From Mortierella sp. BCC40632 (taxonomy: Eukaryota > Mortierellomycota > Mortierellomycetes > Mortierellales > Mortierellaceae), in assembly GCA_011634665.1 (NCBI GenBank), contig WAEK01000015.1, positions 62,001 to 126,000 of the forward strand: 64,000 nucleotides of DNA, in the 5' to 3' direction. The number at the start of each line of letters is the position of its first letter. Positions within the stretch are counted from its first letter, which is position 1. This document shows positions 1 through 12,432 of this stretch, piece after piece. A model generated the notes under the pieces. That model was given only the letters and a program-made list of their open reading frames with translations. It made no database searches and had not been told where the DNA came from. Both the position numbers and the translations under genes were made by a program.

Positions 1-795
1 GTCTCTTCTTTTTTCCAATCCAAGAGAAAAGAGTTTTTGGAAGCGCAACGGGAAGCAGAAGAGCAACATCAACAGCGAATTATGCAACACGAACGGAAAC
101 AACGTACCATGCAACAGCGGGCTCGTGCAACAGCTTCCACTTTTGCCCTCTCGCCTTCACTAAACCCCGGCGTAGATTCAACAAAACAAAGGCAGCGTCC
201 TGCAAGTGTAGGAAATAGTGTTATTGGCGAGAGTCATGACTCTGTGCCTACTCGTCGTGGTGTATCCCTATCCTCGACACCCCTTTTAAATGCTGTGGGT
301 CCAGAGACGTGCACAACGGATACGGTCATAGTCGAATCGTCTGCATCCAGCCAGGGAAGTCCTGACGGTCTCGGCGAGATTGTGGCCCCCAAACCATTAC
401 CTCTTGTCCAAATCGCACAGCTCTCCCCAACGCTCACTCGAGGCGATGGTAAGGATCTAGTTTGGGAAGAGCACTCGAGTCAACAAGAAGAGATTGAGAA
501 GGAGCTTCAGGAGGCTATTGACACGGCTAGCTCCGCATCGACAATGATAGCGACCACGACAACCCCAACAGCAATACAGAAACAGAGTGATGGGGAAGAC
601 CGGTTAGAGGAATCTAGGCCGTCACGAGGTCATGGAGGACTTGCAATTACGCCTCCAGCGAGGAGTCTTACACCTGGTGAGCCTTACTCGCCGTTTTCCG
701 AGATCTCGGCCCCTTCGACTCCTGTACCTCCAGAAGAAGAAAAGGTAGGGTCTGTAAAGAAGGCTATTAGCAGTAGTGATGAACAGCATACCTAG
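1..795 (+). CDS. 3' part of an unrecognised, largely disordered protein (5' truncated by window edge)
   Basis: The frame is open from base 1 to a TAG at 793-795, giving about 264 residues with no start codon needed inside the window. The first 45 residues are rich in Glu, Gln, Arg and Lys and look like the end of a coiled coil. The rest is Ser/Thr/Pro/Glu-rich and low in hydrophobic residues, as in a disordered tail, with an acidic Gln/Glu-rich patch near residues 160-175. No catalytic motif is visible and I do not recognise the family. An AATAAA lies 73 bases after the stop, which supports this as the true gene end. It converges on the carrier gene on the opposite strand. Confidence 0.55.
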   Translation, partial: VSSFFQSKRKEFLEAQREAEEQHQQRIMQHERKQRTMQQRARATASTFALSPSLNPGVDSTKQRQRPASVGNSVIGESHDSVPTRRGVSLSSTPLLNAVGPETCTTDTVIVESSASSQGSPDGLGEIVAPKPLPLVQIAQLSPTLTRGDGKDLVWEEHSSQQEEIEKELQEAIDTASSASTMIATTTTPTAIQKQSDGEDRLEESRPSRGHGGLAITPPARSLTPGEPYSPFSEISAPSTPVPPEEEKVGSVKKAISSSDEQHT

Positions 796-1199
796 ATTTT
801 AGAACGACGAGCAGGAAGAAAACCTGTTGTCTCTCTTTGCTTCTCGCCACTTTGGGAAATACAATACAATAAAATAAAATAAAATAAACAAGCCTCTCCT
901 CTCCTTCCGATCCGCAAGTCCTGGTTTCTTCTTTACGATGACAAGCATACAATACTGACCTTTTAATCTCTCTCAGAGTTTAGCCGCTGGTGTCATCTTT
1001 AGAAAGAAGGTAAGAGTTCAAACAATTAGGCACATTGTCCTTTTTTTCTTTTTCTTTAATGACAATGCATTTCTTCTATCCGGGGAAAGTGAGGGGGGGT
1101 GGTTGGTGGTTGGATGTGTGTGTGTAGGTCGGCACGTAAAAAAAACGAAAATCGGCAAGTCGTGAGTTACTGCCCAATGTTCTATTTCTCCCTCTTTTC
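796..1199. other. Spacer between two convergent genes
   Basis: Holds the 3' untranslated regions of the flanking convergent genes. It has T-rich runs, a G-run near 1092 and a short GT repeat near 1116, but no coding signal. Confidence 0.5.
868..873 (+). terminator. Poly(A) signal AATAAA
   Basis: The hexamer lies 73 bases after the stop of the preceding gene, within an AAAAT-type repeat that offers several overlapping copies. It fits 3' end formation for that gene. Confidence 0.4.
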
Positions 1200-2573
1200 C
1201 TAGGAAGAAGTAACGCGGTGTCGCATTTTATGAAGAGTCATGAAAAGTGCCAACATCCAAGCAACGACACGGTCCTTGATCATGTACATCAATCCAAACG
1301 AGAAAAAGCCCTTGACAACCTGTCCTTTGCATCCTGTGTAAAGACCTCGGATACCCTTGTCCTTGATCACTGTCCTGATCACGTCTGAGATGCCTTCAAA
1401 TTTCTCCTTCTTGGCTTCCGTTGCTGCTTCCGTTGCTGATGAATCTAGAGTTGAGGCGGGTGGTGTGGCCGAGGTATCTTCGACCTTGGTCTGTAGCTTG
1501 GTCTTTGTCAGGATCAAAGGGTAGGTCAAGAATGAAGCAATGGCCTTTGAACAGGCACTAATAAAAAAGATCTGGAGCGAGGACAAGGTTGCAGCAGCAG
1601 CAAGTGTGGCCTTGGAGGCAGAGGGGCCCACGGCCGCTGTCTGACGTTTGAGGATCATCTTTTTGATGGTCTCAAACAAAAAATAGGTGATGGACGGATT
1701 GATGGAAAGGATGACTGTTGGTGCATAACCAGCCCAAAAACCCAAAATACCATCCTGTGCATAGATCTCGCGTGCAATCGAGCGGACCGAGGCTCGGGGA
1801 GATGAAGGAGCGGATGGGATTGCCGAGAGTGGTTCGTTGGCCTTGAGCTGTTTCAATTGCTCCAGCTGATGCTTCTCCTTTTGCAACAAGAGATCCTTGC
1901 CCATGACCTGTTGGCGTGCAGTGACGACATGGATCGGCGCCGTGAAGAAACGCGAGATAATACCCGCCTCAGCTCCGAGGAACAGCTCCTGGACTGTTGA
2001 TAATTGACCCGACTTGCGTCGGTGCTCTTTGTGCTGACGAAGGGCCATATACACATAAAAGTAGACAAAGTTGGAGAACAGGGTCGCGACTGTGTCGGAG
2101 CCAAGGCCGTCGTAGAGAGCTAGAAGACCTTCTGAGGCGTAAATCTTACGGATCGCATCGAGCACCGAAGAGTAGTAGGTGTTGGTGGACCGTGAGGATG
2201 CTGTAGTGACGGAAGAGGCGAGTGTGCGAGTGACTGTGGTCGTGGTTGTGGTGACAACAGTTGTCTTCTTTTTGCGACCATCCTCGGAGACAGAAGAGGT
2301 TGTGGAGGAAGAAGACGACGACGAGGAGGAAGTGGTGGGTTCAGGAGGAGATGGTCGCTTGAACTCGATGGGCTGGGGTGGCTGCTCTGATGTTGTCTCG
2401 GACAAGGACCCGCGGGGCGAGGAGATGGTGCAAGAGTGGGCCGAGGGGTCTTTTGTCGACTGGCTCTGAACTCGGGTAGTGGCGAGGTCCAGAGGATAGA
2501 TGACAACGTTGGCCAGAGCGGCAGCGACACCTCCACTCAAGGCATGGCCAATTGGGGGCAACTCGTAGGTCAT
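1200..2573 (-). CDS. Mitochondrial-carrier-family protein, peroxisomal (PMP47/Ant1) type
   Basis: Single-exon 457-residue member of the SLC25 carrier family. Three carrier repeats can be traced. The first carries a YPLDLATTRVQ signature near residues 26-36, the second an API-type signature near residue 210, and the third a YPLILTKTKLQ signature near residue 350. Repeat ends carry the expected GLxxLYxG or GxxGFWAGY patterns. The ends and the absence of a presequence fit the peroxisomal adenine-nucleotide (SLC25A17/PMP47/Ant1) branch, which imports ATP for fatty acid activation; this subfamily call is inference. Two long low-complexity Ser/Thr insertions, at residues 36-130 and in the third repeat, make it longer than the usual 300-350 residues. 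The start at 2573 is the first Met and sits directly before the first helix. A (GA)n tract lies just upstream. Confidence 0.82.
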   Translation of the reverse strand: MTYELPPIGHALSGGVAAALANVVIYPLDLATTRVQSQSTKDPSAHSCTISSPRGSLSETTSEQPPQPIEFKRPSPPEPTTSSSSSSSSSTTSSVSEDGRKKKTTVVTTTTTTVTRTLASSVTTASSRSTNTYYSSVLDAIRKIYASEGLLALYDGLGSDTVATLFSNFVYFYVYMALRQHKEHRRKSGQLSTVQELFLGAEAGIISRFFTAPIHVVTARQQVMGKDLLLQKEKHQLEQLKQLKANEPLSAIPSAPSSPRASVRSIAREIYAQDGILGFWAGYAPTVILSINPSITYFLFETIKKMILKRQTAAVGPSASKATLAAAATLSSLQIFFISACSKAIASFLTYPLILTKTKLQTKVEDTSATPPASTLDSSATEAATEAKKEKFEGISDVIRTVIKDKGIRGLYTGCKGQVVKGFFSFGLMYMIKDRVVAWMLALFMTLHKMRHRVTSS

Positions 2574-2636
2574 GGTGGTATCAAGATGGATGGCAAGTCA
2601 GGAGAGGAGAGAATGAAACAAGAAAGGAGATGAGAA

Positions 2637-2678
<42 letters not shown>

Positions 2679-2892
2679 AGAGAGAAAGAAAGAATGTGGA
2701 TGGGCATTCAGGACATGAGAGAGAGATGCCACGCGAGATCAGTGGTGAGTGAGGAGGAGGAGGAAAAGTGTGACTTGGGTTGGTAGTTCTCGTAAAGTGT
2801 CGTCCGCCCGCCCGCAGACAAGTGCTAGAGAGAGAGCGAGAGAGTCAATCAGTGGCAGATGACATGTGAAGAGAGCCACTGATTAGGCTTCT

Positions 2893-2945
<53 letters not shown>

Positions 2946-3860
2946 TTTTCTCTTTCTTGTACCTTACCAGGAGAACGCGTCCCTGCTATGCCACATCCTG
3001 CCCATAGAGTGTTGCCACTACTGGTACCCATTCCAGTATGTACTGGATCCCATCCGCTTGGATCAGGAGGTCATAGCTGAACCTCCATAGTCCGATCTGA
3101 CTGGTCCAAGCCGGCACTTTACTCGTCTGCTTATCCATCTTGGATACTTGTAGCATCCTACCATCCAGCCACTACTAGGTAGGACAGTCTCTATTCCATC
3201 CTGACCAACCTGACCAAAACCATTACTCTGTTCTTTTGATTGCATACGCCACAATTGCTTGAGCCGCGCATGCTTTTGTAGTGGCTAGGGAGAGAGTCAA
3301 GGTGTGGCTCGGTAATTCTCTTTCTCTCTCCCACGCGCACAAGAACCCTTGTTCTCATCACCCTCTTCTCTCAGCACTGGTCACGACGATCTTGGCGTGG
3401 GCAGGGGGTTTCCTGCTGCAGCTCGTTCGCGGCTGCAGACCTGCATGATGGCCGTGCAGGCTCCTGGGATGGCAAAGTCCCAAGGGGACAGCACAGCAGT
3501 TGCCACCGTAACTGCTTCGCCCGTTGATGGCTTGTCAGCAAGCAGTATGGGGTGTCCAGGCGAGTAAAGGATGTTGGTGAACTGGATGACGTGTAATGAT
3601 GTCCACTTGCGGTTGAGGAGCAAGATCTATGAGGAGAGCACAAATGGCGACGTTCCTGCGCGGTGCTACCGAGAAAAAGGGATGTGTCGGCGGAGGGACA
3701 GGACAGCAGAAGAGTGATACCGGATGTGCGACCGCATCCGTCCTTCTCTCTGGGAATTTTCTACACCTTGCAACTTTTCTGGCAGCCAAGCGCCGGTTCT
3801 CTTTGGCGGAGACCGCCGCGGGCTATTTTTGCAGGATTCGCTCCGACTCTCTCTGCTCTC

Positions 3861-3918
<58 letters not shown>

Positions 3919-6900
3919 TACCTCTTATTCCCCCCACTTCTTCTCCACTGTCTAGTCCACCAGACTGCCTCCCCACGCTCTCTTTCTCTACTCTCACACA
4001 GCCGTCGGGAACCGCTGTGATCTGGTCCTGTGCATAGCCTGACATACCAGTACGAGCCTCTTCTGCGGCCACTTCTCTGTCCGCCTGCCTGCCTGCGTCT
4101 CTCCCGCGGTCCCGCAGTTGCTCCCGTGGCTCCTCTCACTTACTTATTCACTCACACTCCACTCTTTCCCCCCCGTACCTGCATGGCTACTGTGAATTGA
4201 GAGGATGGCCATGTCGAATGGATCGGCATGGGCCCAAATCTGCTCTATTTTTTTTTTTCTGACCACAAAGGGAGCCTCCCTTACCCAGACGAGCGAGCGA
4301 GACACACGTCACTATCTTGCGATGTTTTGGGCGTAGCCCGATGAGTGGCGAGGCCGTTGTGTGGTCGCGCCCCGCAAGTTCTCTCTCCTCTTCACAATCA
4401 GTCTCTCTCTCCCACCAAGTCTTTTTTTTTTGCTGTGCCCAGCAATCCTTTTCCTCCCGGTGCTCCGTATCCGCTACCGCGGCTCCGACTCGGCTTCTTC
4501 CTCCGGCGCCCGAAGACAGATGCCTATCGACAGCCCTGTATACCTGCTTGCTGCGCCTACCTGCAGATGCGGTTGCGCTGCAGCCATGGCCCCCTCCTCC
4601 CTCCTCCCCTCCTTCTCTCCCTCCACTTTCACCCATTTGCTTGCTCCCCTGGCCGCTCTCGGGCCCGAGAGAGCACGGCCTCGGACTGCGCCGACCTAGG
4701 GGGGGGGATGGGAATGGACCGGGTCAAGTGGACGGAAGATATCTAACATCAAGTCTCGCTCGCCTCCAATGGGCCTTGGTTGTGAGAGTAGGCGGCGGAG
4801 CAGAGGCCCCAGAGGTGTGTGGGTCAGTGGACGAAGAGCCTCTCGGACATGGAGATAGAGAGATAGAGAGAACAAGAGGAAAGAGAAGAAAGAGAGATTG
4901 ACTCGGTGGATGGGCTAGGCTGGGCAGGTTGACCAGCCAGGCTCCTTCTCTCACACTCACACCCTTCACCTTCGTCTCGTCTGTCCCCCTGTCTGAGAGA
5001 GTGGGAGAGAGAAAAAGTGCCCCGGCGGCGTGCGTGTGCCATTCCGCGCCCCTCGCGGGCTTCTTTCTTTTGTCTCTTACTCTCACTTACACATTTTCTC
5101 TTCTTTTTCTTTTTCTTTCTTTTCTTTCTTCTGCTCCTCCCGTCCCATTTGCTGCATCTGTCTTTGCATCTGGTCTGCTCCCTCTCCCCCATCGGCTTCT
5201 CACTTTCTCTCTCCTCCTTCTCTCTCTCTCTCTCTCTCTCTTATTCCACACGCACTCTCTCGCTTTCTCTATTCAATTCTTCTTCCTCCCTCTCACTCCG
5301 CCGATCATCCTTTCGTCTCCTCCCATCGATCACCATCGATCTTCTGCTCGGCCCTGCCGCGCCCCGCCCTTCTCCGAGCCCACCGCGCGCCACCGATCTC
5401 GCCCCTGTCGCCGCATCGGCACATCCACACAAGGTGCTCCATCCGATCCATCCTCCTATCCATTCATTCATCCATCCATCCACCCATCCATCCCCTGTCC
5501 AACACTTCCTCTCTATTTTTCTTCTCTCAACCCCTCCTACCTTTCGCTTTTTCTTATACTCCGGTGCCTGTGCGGTCCTGTTAATGCGATCACTTTTCGC
5601 CCGGGGCCGAATCATCCGCGTGCCCACGCTCATCGGCCCATCCTTGCCCTGGGCGAGATGCAGCCGGCCGCAGACAGGGCGTAGCACGAGCGCAAAAGTA
5701 CTCCCCATTCCGAATCGACCCTTTCCGCTTCTCTTGTCTTTTCCTCTTCCCTTCCCTTCTCTCCCCCCTCCACACCCCTCTTCTTCCTCTTCCTCTTCCT
5801 CCACGCCGCTCTCCGTCTCTATCTCTGTCTCTCTCTCTTTCTTTAAACTTTCTCTTCTGCCCCCCCCCTCCTTCCCCCCCCCCTCGCCTTACGATGGGAT
5901 GTAGTGTCCAGCCCAATCCCAATGCCTATTCCGCGTGAGGCCTAGCACTGTATCCCCATCTTAGCAGCTTTTTTATTGTTTTTTCTCTTTCTCTCTCTCT
6001 CTCTCTCTCTGCGACACCCCCTTTGCTACATCTACTCGGAGATGGGCAAGTGAGATTGTGCACTGTCCGACGATTCAAATGACGAGAATAACACCCCTCC
6101 TCCTCCTCCTTTCCCTCTCTTCCAAGTGTGGGTGGAATGAGCGAGAAGAGCGGACACCCCCGATCTCGGCAATACGCAAAACGCAAACGCCCAAGTGGCT
6201 GTTGTCGGGCGGTCCTGTCCGTCGTATCTGTCGAATCAGACGGCGACGAGGGTCCTTTCTTTCTCACTCTCTTTTTTACTTTCTTTCACTTTCTCTCTCA
6301 GTGTGTACACACTCCAACTCCGAGAGCGACGAGTCGAGGCGAGTGCGTTGGTCTTTTTCCGCACCATCATCCTTTCTCTCCGCCATCCTCTCACGCTCCC
6401 TTCTCTCTTCTTTCTCTCTTTCTCTTTCTCTCTTTTTTTCACTCTCACTCTCTCTACTCCTCTCCAATCCACTCCAATCTGCTCCACTCCAGTTTAATCA
6501 TATCCACACTCCTTGGTCTTGTCCGATCCATGCTGTCCGACTAACCCTGCCGAACCGTGCCTCCCTGACAGACCGTAGGAAGCAACTCCTTTTTTATTTA
6601 AACGCCCCCCACAGCATAACAACTACACCCTGTCTGCGAGTCCTGCTGGCCCCGGACCGGATACGATGACCATGACCACCTCCAGGTAAAGCTTTTTTGT
6701 TTTGTTTTGTTTCTCAGTGTAAATGATAATGAGTGCAAGGGAGGAAGAGTGTGTGTATACGAGAGAGCGTTGCCCTGGCTGATTCAGCTCCGTCTGGCTT
6801 GGGTCAGGCGCCGCGGTTGTTGCTTTGCCTCCCGCTGCGCCGGCTGTTTTGCAGCGACGGGGGGAGGGGGACAGGAAAGAGGAGAGAGAGAGAGAGAGAG

Positions 6901-7953
6901 AATGAGAGAGATTGGGCGGGACTGGGCTTGCGTGCCTCTCCATTGGCCTCTCTCAGTCCGAGAAATTTAGAGTGAGTCTGTCTAGGCTGAGCAGGAGAAG
7001 GACCACAGTCAGAAATGGGGTATCTGGGAGGCGTGTGTGACTCAAATCAGCGTGAGAGCGAAAGTTTGTGGGCCTGGCTTTTTGGTTCTTTCTTCTATCC
7101 CATTGCACATATCTCCTTGTTGCACTCTGTTGTGGCCTCTTTTCACTCTTTCTTTCTTTCTCTCTTCTCTCTTCTTCTTTCTTTCCTCTCTTCTCTGTGT
7201 GTGGCCCTGGCCAGTGCCTTGGATCACAGCGCTTTTTATTTTATTTGTTCTTTTGTTCTCTCTTTCTCTTCTCTCTCCTTCTCCGTCTCCTCCGTCTCTT
7301 CTCTCTCTCTCTCTCTCTCTCTCTCGGAAGGAAACAAAAGCAGCTCCGATGTGGCAGCAAATCGCCCGTTGGTCTGTGGAGTGACGATCGACGGACAAGC
7401 AGGACTAGAGCAAAATGCAATCCAACTTGTATCGTATACTTTGTCATCCTTCCTGGGTTCCACCATCGCCACTATTGTGGTCACACCCCTGCCGCTCACT
7501 CCGGCTGCCACGCACAATTGATTCTCGCTCCTCTCTTTCTCTTTCTCTCTCGATAAACACTCACTCTCGCATGGACGCTGAGCCCTCAGGACGGCGACCA
7601 TGATCCACACACCAACACAGGCACACCTCTTCGCACGCGCACTAGCGTCAGCAATTAGAGGGAAAAAAAACAATAACATCAACAAACAAAATGAGAAAGT
7701 AGAGATAGAGAAAGAGGGGAGACCCTCGCTGCAAGCGTGTGTTGCACGCATCCTTGCTTTTCCGAGCATTCACGCACACAATATACACTGACACTGACCC
7801 GATGGCTCTCCTATCGTCCCCACTTCACCCCACCCCTTTATCCTATCCCACGACTCTCCACTCACGCCACTCCTCTTGATCGGAATCGATCCTTTTGCCC
7901 ACGACTCTCTCAGCTCGACAGAGCCATCTACGCACACGCATCCCGAAATCGAA
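2574..7953. other. Long pyrimidine-rich spacer between divergent genes
   Basis: About 5.4 kb between the divergent carrier and C2H2 genes. It contains many CT tracts (about 2900-2942, 3864-3912, 5219-5240, 5990-6010, 7299-7324), T-rich and C-rich runs, and GA tracts near 6890. The long open frames here are Ser/Leu or Arg/Glu repeats created by the dinucleotide tracts and are not credible proteins. No RNA gene is evident. It probably holds the promoters and long 5' leaders of both genes. Confidence 0.5.
2638..2690. repeat. (GA)n microsatellite upstream of the carrier gene
   Basis: GA dinucleotides with a few A insertions on the plus strand. On the coding strand of the carrier gene this is a CT tract about 65 bases before the start codon. 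Confidence 0.8.
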
Positions 7954-10900
7954 ATGCCGCGGCACCCTGCCTCGTTCTTCCCACAGGAGAATGAGCCGGA
8001 GCGTCCTGCATACGAGGCTCTGAATCACGACTCGCAACCCATCTCTATGACACTCTCACGGTTCAATCGTGAGTTTGAGGCCAATGTAATCTTTCAACTA
8101 CAGGATTCGAATGCGACCCTTGCACCTTGGAACTCGATCTACATCCCAAAGCACTACCGAATGCCGACTCCAGGTCAGCGCCAGTCATCACCAGGTAAAA
8201 GATATAAAATAATTGTAATCTCGGACTCCCCCTTTCGCCCACACAACCTTGTTTCCAGTTTTGTGCCCCATTTTTTTTTTTTCCTTCCCGTTCGTTTGGC
8301 CCTTGGCCGAACAATAGCCATTGGAGCCCGTCTCATCTCGGCCCTTTGCCTATTTGGCCCTGGTGCTTCGCCCCCACATATTCATACATTCATCCATTCC
8401 TCGTTATCTGCCTTGTTCGCGAGCTGCATCGACCCCTGATCGCGCCTGGTTCAGTTTTCCACGCGTGGAAGAGAGGGGGGGGGGAGTGTGTGTGTAAATG
8501 TAGAAGTGAGAGCGAGTGATGAGTATGGGTATTCTTTCCTTTTTTTTTTTTTTTTTTTTTGTTTTTATTGCAATCAGGCTCCGCTAGGTCTACGGTGCAC
8601 TTTTCCGGATGGACAACAGGGAAAACATGGACGCAGATGTGGTCTTCTGGCTCCAATTGCTCTGAACAGGGCGTCCTATCGCACTTTTTTTTTCTTCTGT
8701 TTTAGTCGTACTCTTTTTTTTTTTTTTTTTTTCTCAATCTATTTTCACGTCACGGCCCATGGCCGCACCGCCGCTCTTTCGAGAATGGGGGGTGCTTTAT
8801 CTCTCCTCCACTTCCTTCTCAGCCATCGGCAAATCTAGAGCGCTCTTTTATTTGCCTCCTGCATCCTTGCGACCGACATTTCTGGCTGGGAACCCTTACC
8901 CTTCTCTAGTTTCTCCTGTCTCTCTTCAATTGTATCTGAAGGGGAAGGTGAAGAGAAAAGAATCTCTGCCACAAACAGCCCGACCCCCACCGAGCCCACT
9001 CACCGACGCTTTTTTATTATTTTTGTCCTGCATTGACTTTGCCTTCTTTAGGCGAATGCGATCTAGTGCTCAAGATCTTTCCTCGGTTAGTGGCTCCAGT
9101 CTCGGACTTGCAGGACTTTCGCTCCCAGGACCTGATTACGCCTTGCGAGCGTTGCAAAGTAAGTCGACTTTCTTCTTTTTCTGGACAAGCAACCCTTGAA
9201 CTGTCCCACAATACCTCTGTGATCAAGTCTTACTCATCCGATTCCCTTCCAACTCGATAGGCGATGAAGCGAGATGTCTTTCAGATCGTCGGGCCGGATC
9301 CTGCGACGCCATCGCCGCAGCGCCTCTTTTTTTCCACAGGCGAAATCCGACTGCGCTTCAAGATTTGTTGCCCACCTGCTCACCACCACCCTCATGGCAG
9401 TGAAGGCAGTGAGTACATGTAAGCCCAGCATCCACCTGAAACCGGATCAAAGCAAACTAGGGAAAAAAAAGGGCTTTTCTTCTTACCATCATCATTATCT
9501 CTCTTTTCACTCATCCCGTCACCTAAAAAAAGCCTCGTTTTTGAACTGCATCATGGAAAGCGGGTGCTCATGTCGGAAACTGTCAAAAGCGTTCGTCCAG
9601 GCATGGCACCCGAACATGTCCCATTTGAGCCCAGAGGCCCCTTAGTTTCGGTCTCATCAAAGACAGTCAAGCGAAAGGTCTCAACCTCGCTTATCAGGTA
9701 GAGGATCTATTGCCAATCGCTTTTCTCCTTTCCTCTGGATGACATTGACCCCTCCGTCTAAAACCTTAGACACTAATTATGTTCTCATTTATTCTATTCA
9801 ATTGGATCGGCAGTCCAGAGGCTTCATACCATGGTGACATGGAAGAGACTCTGTCGCGGAAACGGTCCGCTATGATGTCTCTCTCCCACCTGATTGCAGA
9901 AGAGTCGGCCGCTAACGCAGAAAAGACGAGACACCCGATCGATGCAGAGGACGATGCAGAGTCAGCCACGATGGAGTCGCCTTCTCCAACGGCCGTTGTC
10001 CCCGAGTCGCCCGAGTCATTCGGACGTGAGATGGATGACCATACGCTTGCGACGGGAACGACGTGGTCCGCGAATGAAGACGAACATGCGAGTGGGAACA
10101 GTAGCAGCAACGAAGGTGAAGGTGAAGGTGAAGGTGAAGGCGACGATCTTTCGGATATGGACGAGACACACGATGATGATAAATACAATCTCGACAAGGA
10201 GGGACCACAATCAGAGGCCAATCGTGACGGAGAGCCCAATCTCTCAGCCACAGCCTCTCACAGCAAGTCCGCCAAGCGACGCGCCGAGCCTCATGAGCTG
10301 AGCGAACTTGGAATCGGCCAAAGAGCCTCTGCCAACCTTCATGCCGCCTACGTCAACGGTCAGCTTCGCGAACGCACCAAGCTCGGCCTTCCTATCGACG
10401 GACTCTCTCTTCCTGCGGGTTCCGAAAAGTCTAAGAACGCGTCCTCAAAGCCCAAGCCCTCGCATGCTTGTCCTGAGCCCGACTGCGACAAAAGCTTTTC
10501 TCGGCTCTTTAATCTCCGGTCCCATATGCGTACTCACTCTAAGGCACGTCCGTTTGTCTGCTCTTCCTGCAACTTCGCCTTCTCGAGACGACACGACCGA
10601 GACCGTCATGCCAAGAAGCACTTGTCCGAAAAGCCCTACAAGTGCGTTGTCTGTGAGGCGACATTTGTTCGTCAGGACGCACTCGTGCGACATCTGCGAA
10701 TGGATGGTGTCCAAAACGCATGTATGGCTGCAATGGAGCAGCGGTCGGCAGCCGATTTGAACAACGTTCTTAATGGACAACAACCACAGCAGCAGCAACA
10801 GCAAAAGAAGCAGGACAGCATTTATTCGAAAATTGAGCAAGCTGCCTCCAAAGACCATGACATGTCAGCAAGGAACAGCGATGATGCCAAGGCTGCACAG

Positions 10901-11788
10901 GGCAAGGGCGACCGCGGATCCGTCGACACTGGATCTTGGTCAAAGGATGGCGAAAGGGCAAAGAGGACAGCGGGGAGTGATTCTGGTCCTCAAGAGAACA
11001 GGGACAAGGTCAAGGTCGAGCCAGGTCTGGACGCAGCTGAGCAGAACCGAGCCCCTGCGAACTTGGCGCAGACTCAGCGGTCAGGATTGTCTCGCGCACC
11101 CAGTCCTCGTGCGGAAAAATCTAGCCATGATGCAGGCATCGCGGAGAGACCGCTTAACTATGACTCTGCTACGACAAAGACTTTGTACAATTCGTCGGGC
11201 GTGCGATATGACAAGGAGGCAGCCCATCCATCCCAGGAGTACTATGTAGACGACCGGTATCCACACCCTCGGTCATTTTACCCCAGTCCCCCTCGATCGC
11301 ACTCCAGATCGCATTCACAGTCCAATTCGTTCTCGGGACCGGATATGGGTCATCACGGCCCTGGATACTATGAAGCGTCGGGATCGCCTGGGTCCCACTC
11401 ATACCACGCCCTCGAAGGACAGAAGCAGCACTGGTCCATGCCTCACTCTTTTCGTGAATCGCATCCAAATTATCCGCCCTACCCATCGTCTGGATATGGG
11501 CCAGTGGCCTCTCGGAGTCACGAGAGTCGGTCGGGACCCAACCATTATTCCCGCGGAGGATATCCCTCATCTACACATCCTGAGCCTAGCGGTCAGGACC
11601 GATATGGATCCATGTCCTCTTACTCTTCGCGGGATGGCTCAGTCTCTGCATTTGAGCGTCGGGATGAGAGTCCAGGCCATGGCGTGAACCGCTATCGTAG
11701 CCCCGAGCCAAACGAGGAACCAGATGCGGACAAGTCGATGTTTGATGCCGCCATGGGACTGCTTCGTATTCGATCTGCCCAATGGTGA
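7954..11788 (+). CDS. C2H2 zinc-finger transcription factor with a separate N-terminal domain
   Basis: Five exons fit (7954-8194, 9052-9158, 9261-9418, 9533-9697, 9814-11788). Phases agree at every junction and give 881 residues. Three adjacent zinc fingers lie near residues 440-525: the first is C-x4-C-x12-H-x3-H, the second C-x2-C-x12-H-x3-H, and the third C-x2-C with one His and a terminal Cys. This suggests a nuclear DNA-binding regulator. An acidic Glu-Gly repeat precedes the fingers. Gln-rich and then Ser/Pro/Tyr/His-rich disordered sequence follows and could be an activation region. The first four exons encode about 220 residues with alternating beta-like hydrophobic segments and a CERCK motif. 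Their layout weakly recalls the N-terminal part of fungal Spt23/Mga2 proteins; this is only an impression. The first intron is long (857 bases). Translation could also begin at 7876 in the same frame. Confidence 0.72.
10113..10140 (+). repeat. GGTGAA hexamer repeat inside the C2H2 gene
   Basis: Four to five copies of GGTGAA encode an alternating Gly-Glu stretch within an acidic region upstream of the zinc fingers. Confidence 0.75.
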
Positions 11789-12432
11789 ACCAAGTCTATC
11801 TGAGCGAGCAAAACAGTGACATCAACAGCAACAAAAAGAAAAAAAGAAAAAAAAGGACAGAAAAAAAAAAAAGGAAAGACAAATCAAAATAGCCGAGGAA
11901 TAGTTGGGGGAAAGGAATCAAGGAAGGACACCATGGTACTTGTGTCAATTATGGGAACAGGAAAGCAAACGAAGAAAGAAAAGACAAGAAAAAAAAAGGA
12001 TTCCTCTGCACTGGGCGAATCAATGGGGAAATGGATTTTTTACCAAACGGAAACGAACGACTGACGGACGGATCGAAGGTTAACCAGCTCGACATCTTTT
12101 TTACTCTCTCTCACTCTCACTCTCTCACTCACACACTCTCTCTCATTCTCTATCTATCCTCTTCTTTTTCTTTTTCTTTTTCTTTCTTCATTATCACTAG
12201 TCTTTTTTCTTTTCTATTATGAGGCATCTTAGCCGAACATTACTTACCCACCCCCTCCTCAACCTGTATTATAAAAGACTCATCCATTCTATGCAAGCAA
12301 TAAAAAACCTCCAGGTCGCTTCGCCTCCTTCTCTCCCCTCATTCTATCACGTGGCTTTTGGTGGTGTCTATTTTTTTGGGCCCGATCAGGCCTTCATTGT
12401 TGTTCTCTCTCAGTCTCTTTCATGCATGCCCA
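11789..12432. other. Spacer between the C2H2 gene and TRM10
   Basis: The left half is A-rich, as a 3' untranslated region. The right half is CT-rich (about 12100-12200), which fits a promoter or leader for TRM10. Nothing else is recognised. Confidence 0.5.

Noticed and set aside
5017..5904. 295-residue Ser/Leu/Pro-rich frame in the long spacer
   Set aside because: The composition follows the pyrimidine-rich DNA, there are overlapping frames of similar length in other phases, and no domain is visible.
8578..8710. Extra exon in the C2H2 gene
   Set aside because: No frame has a good donor in the right phase, and joining 8194 directly to 9052 is already in phase.
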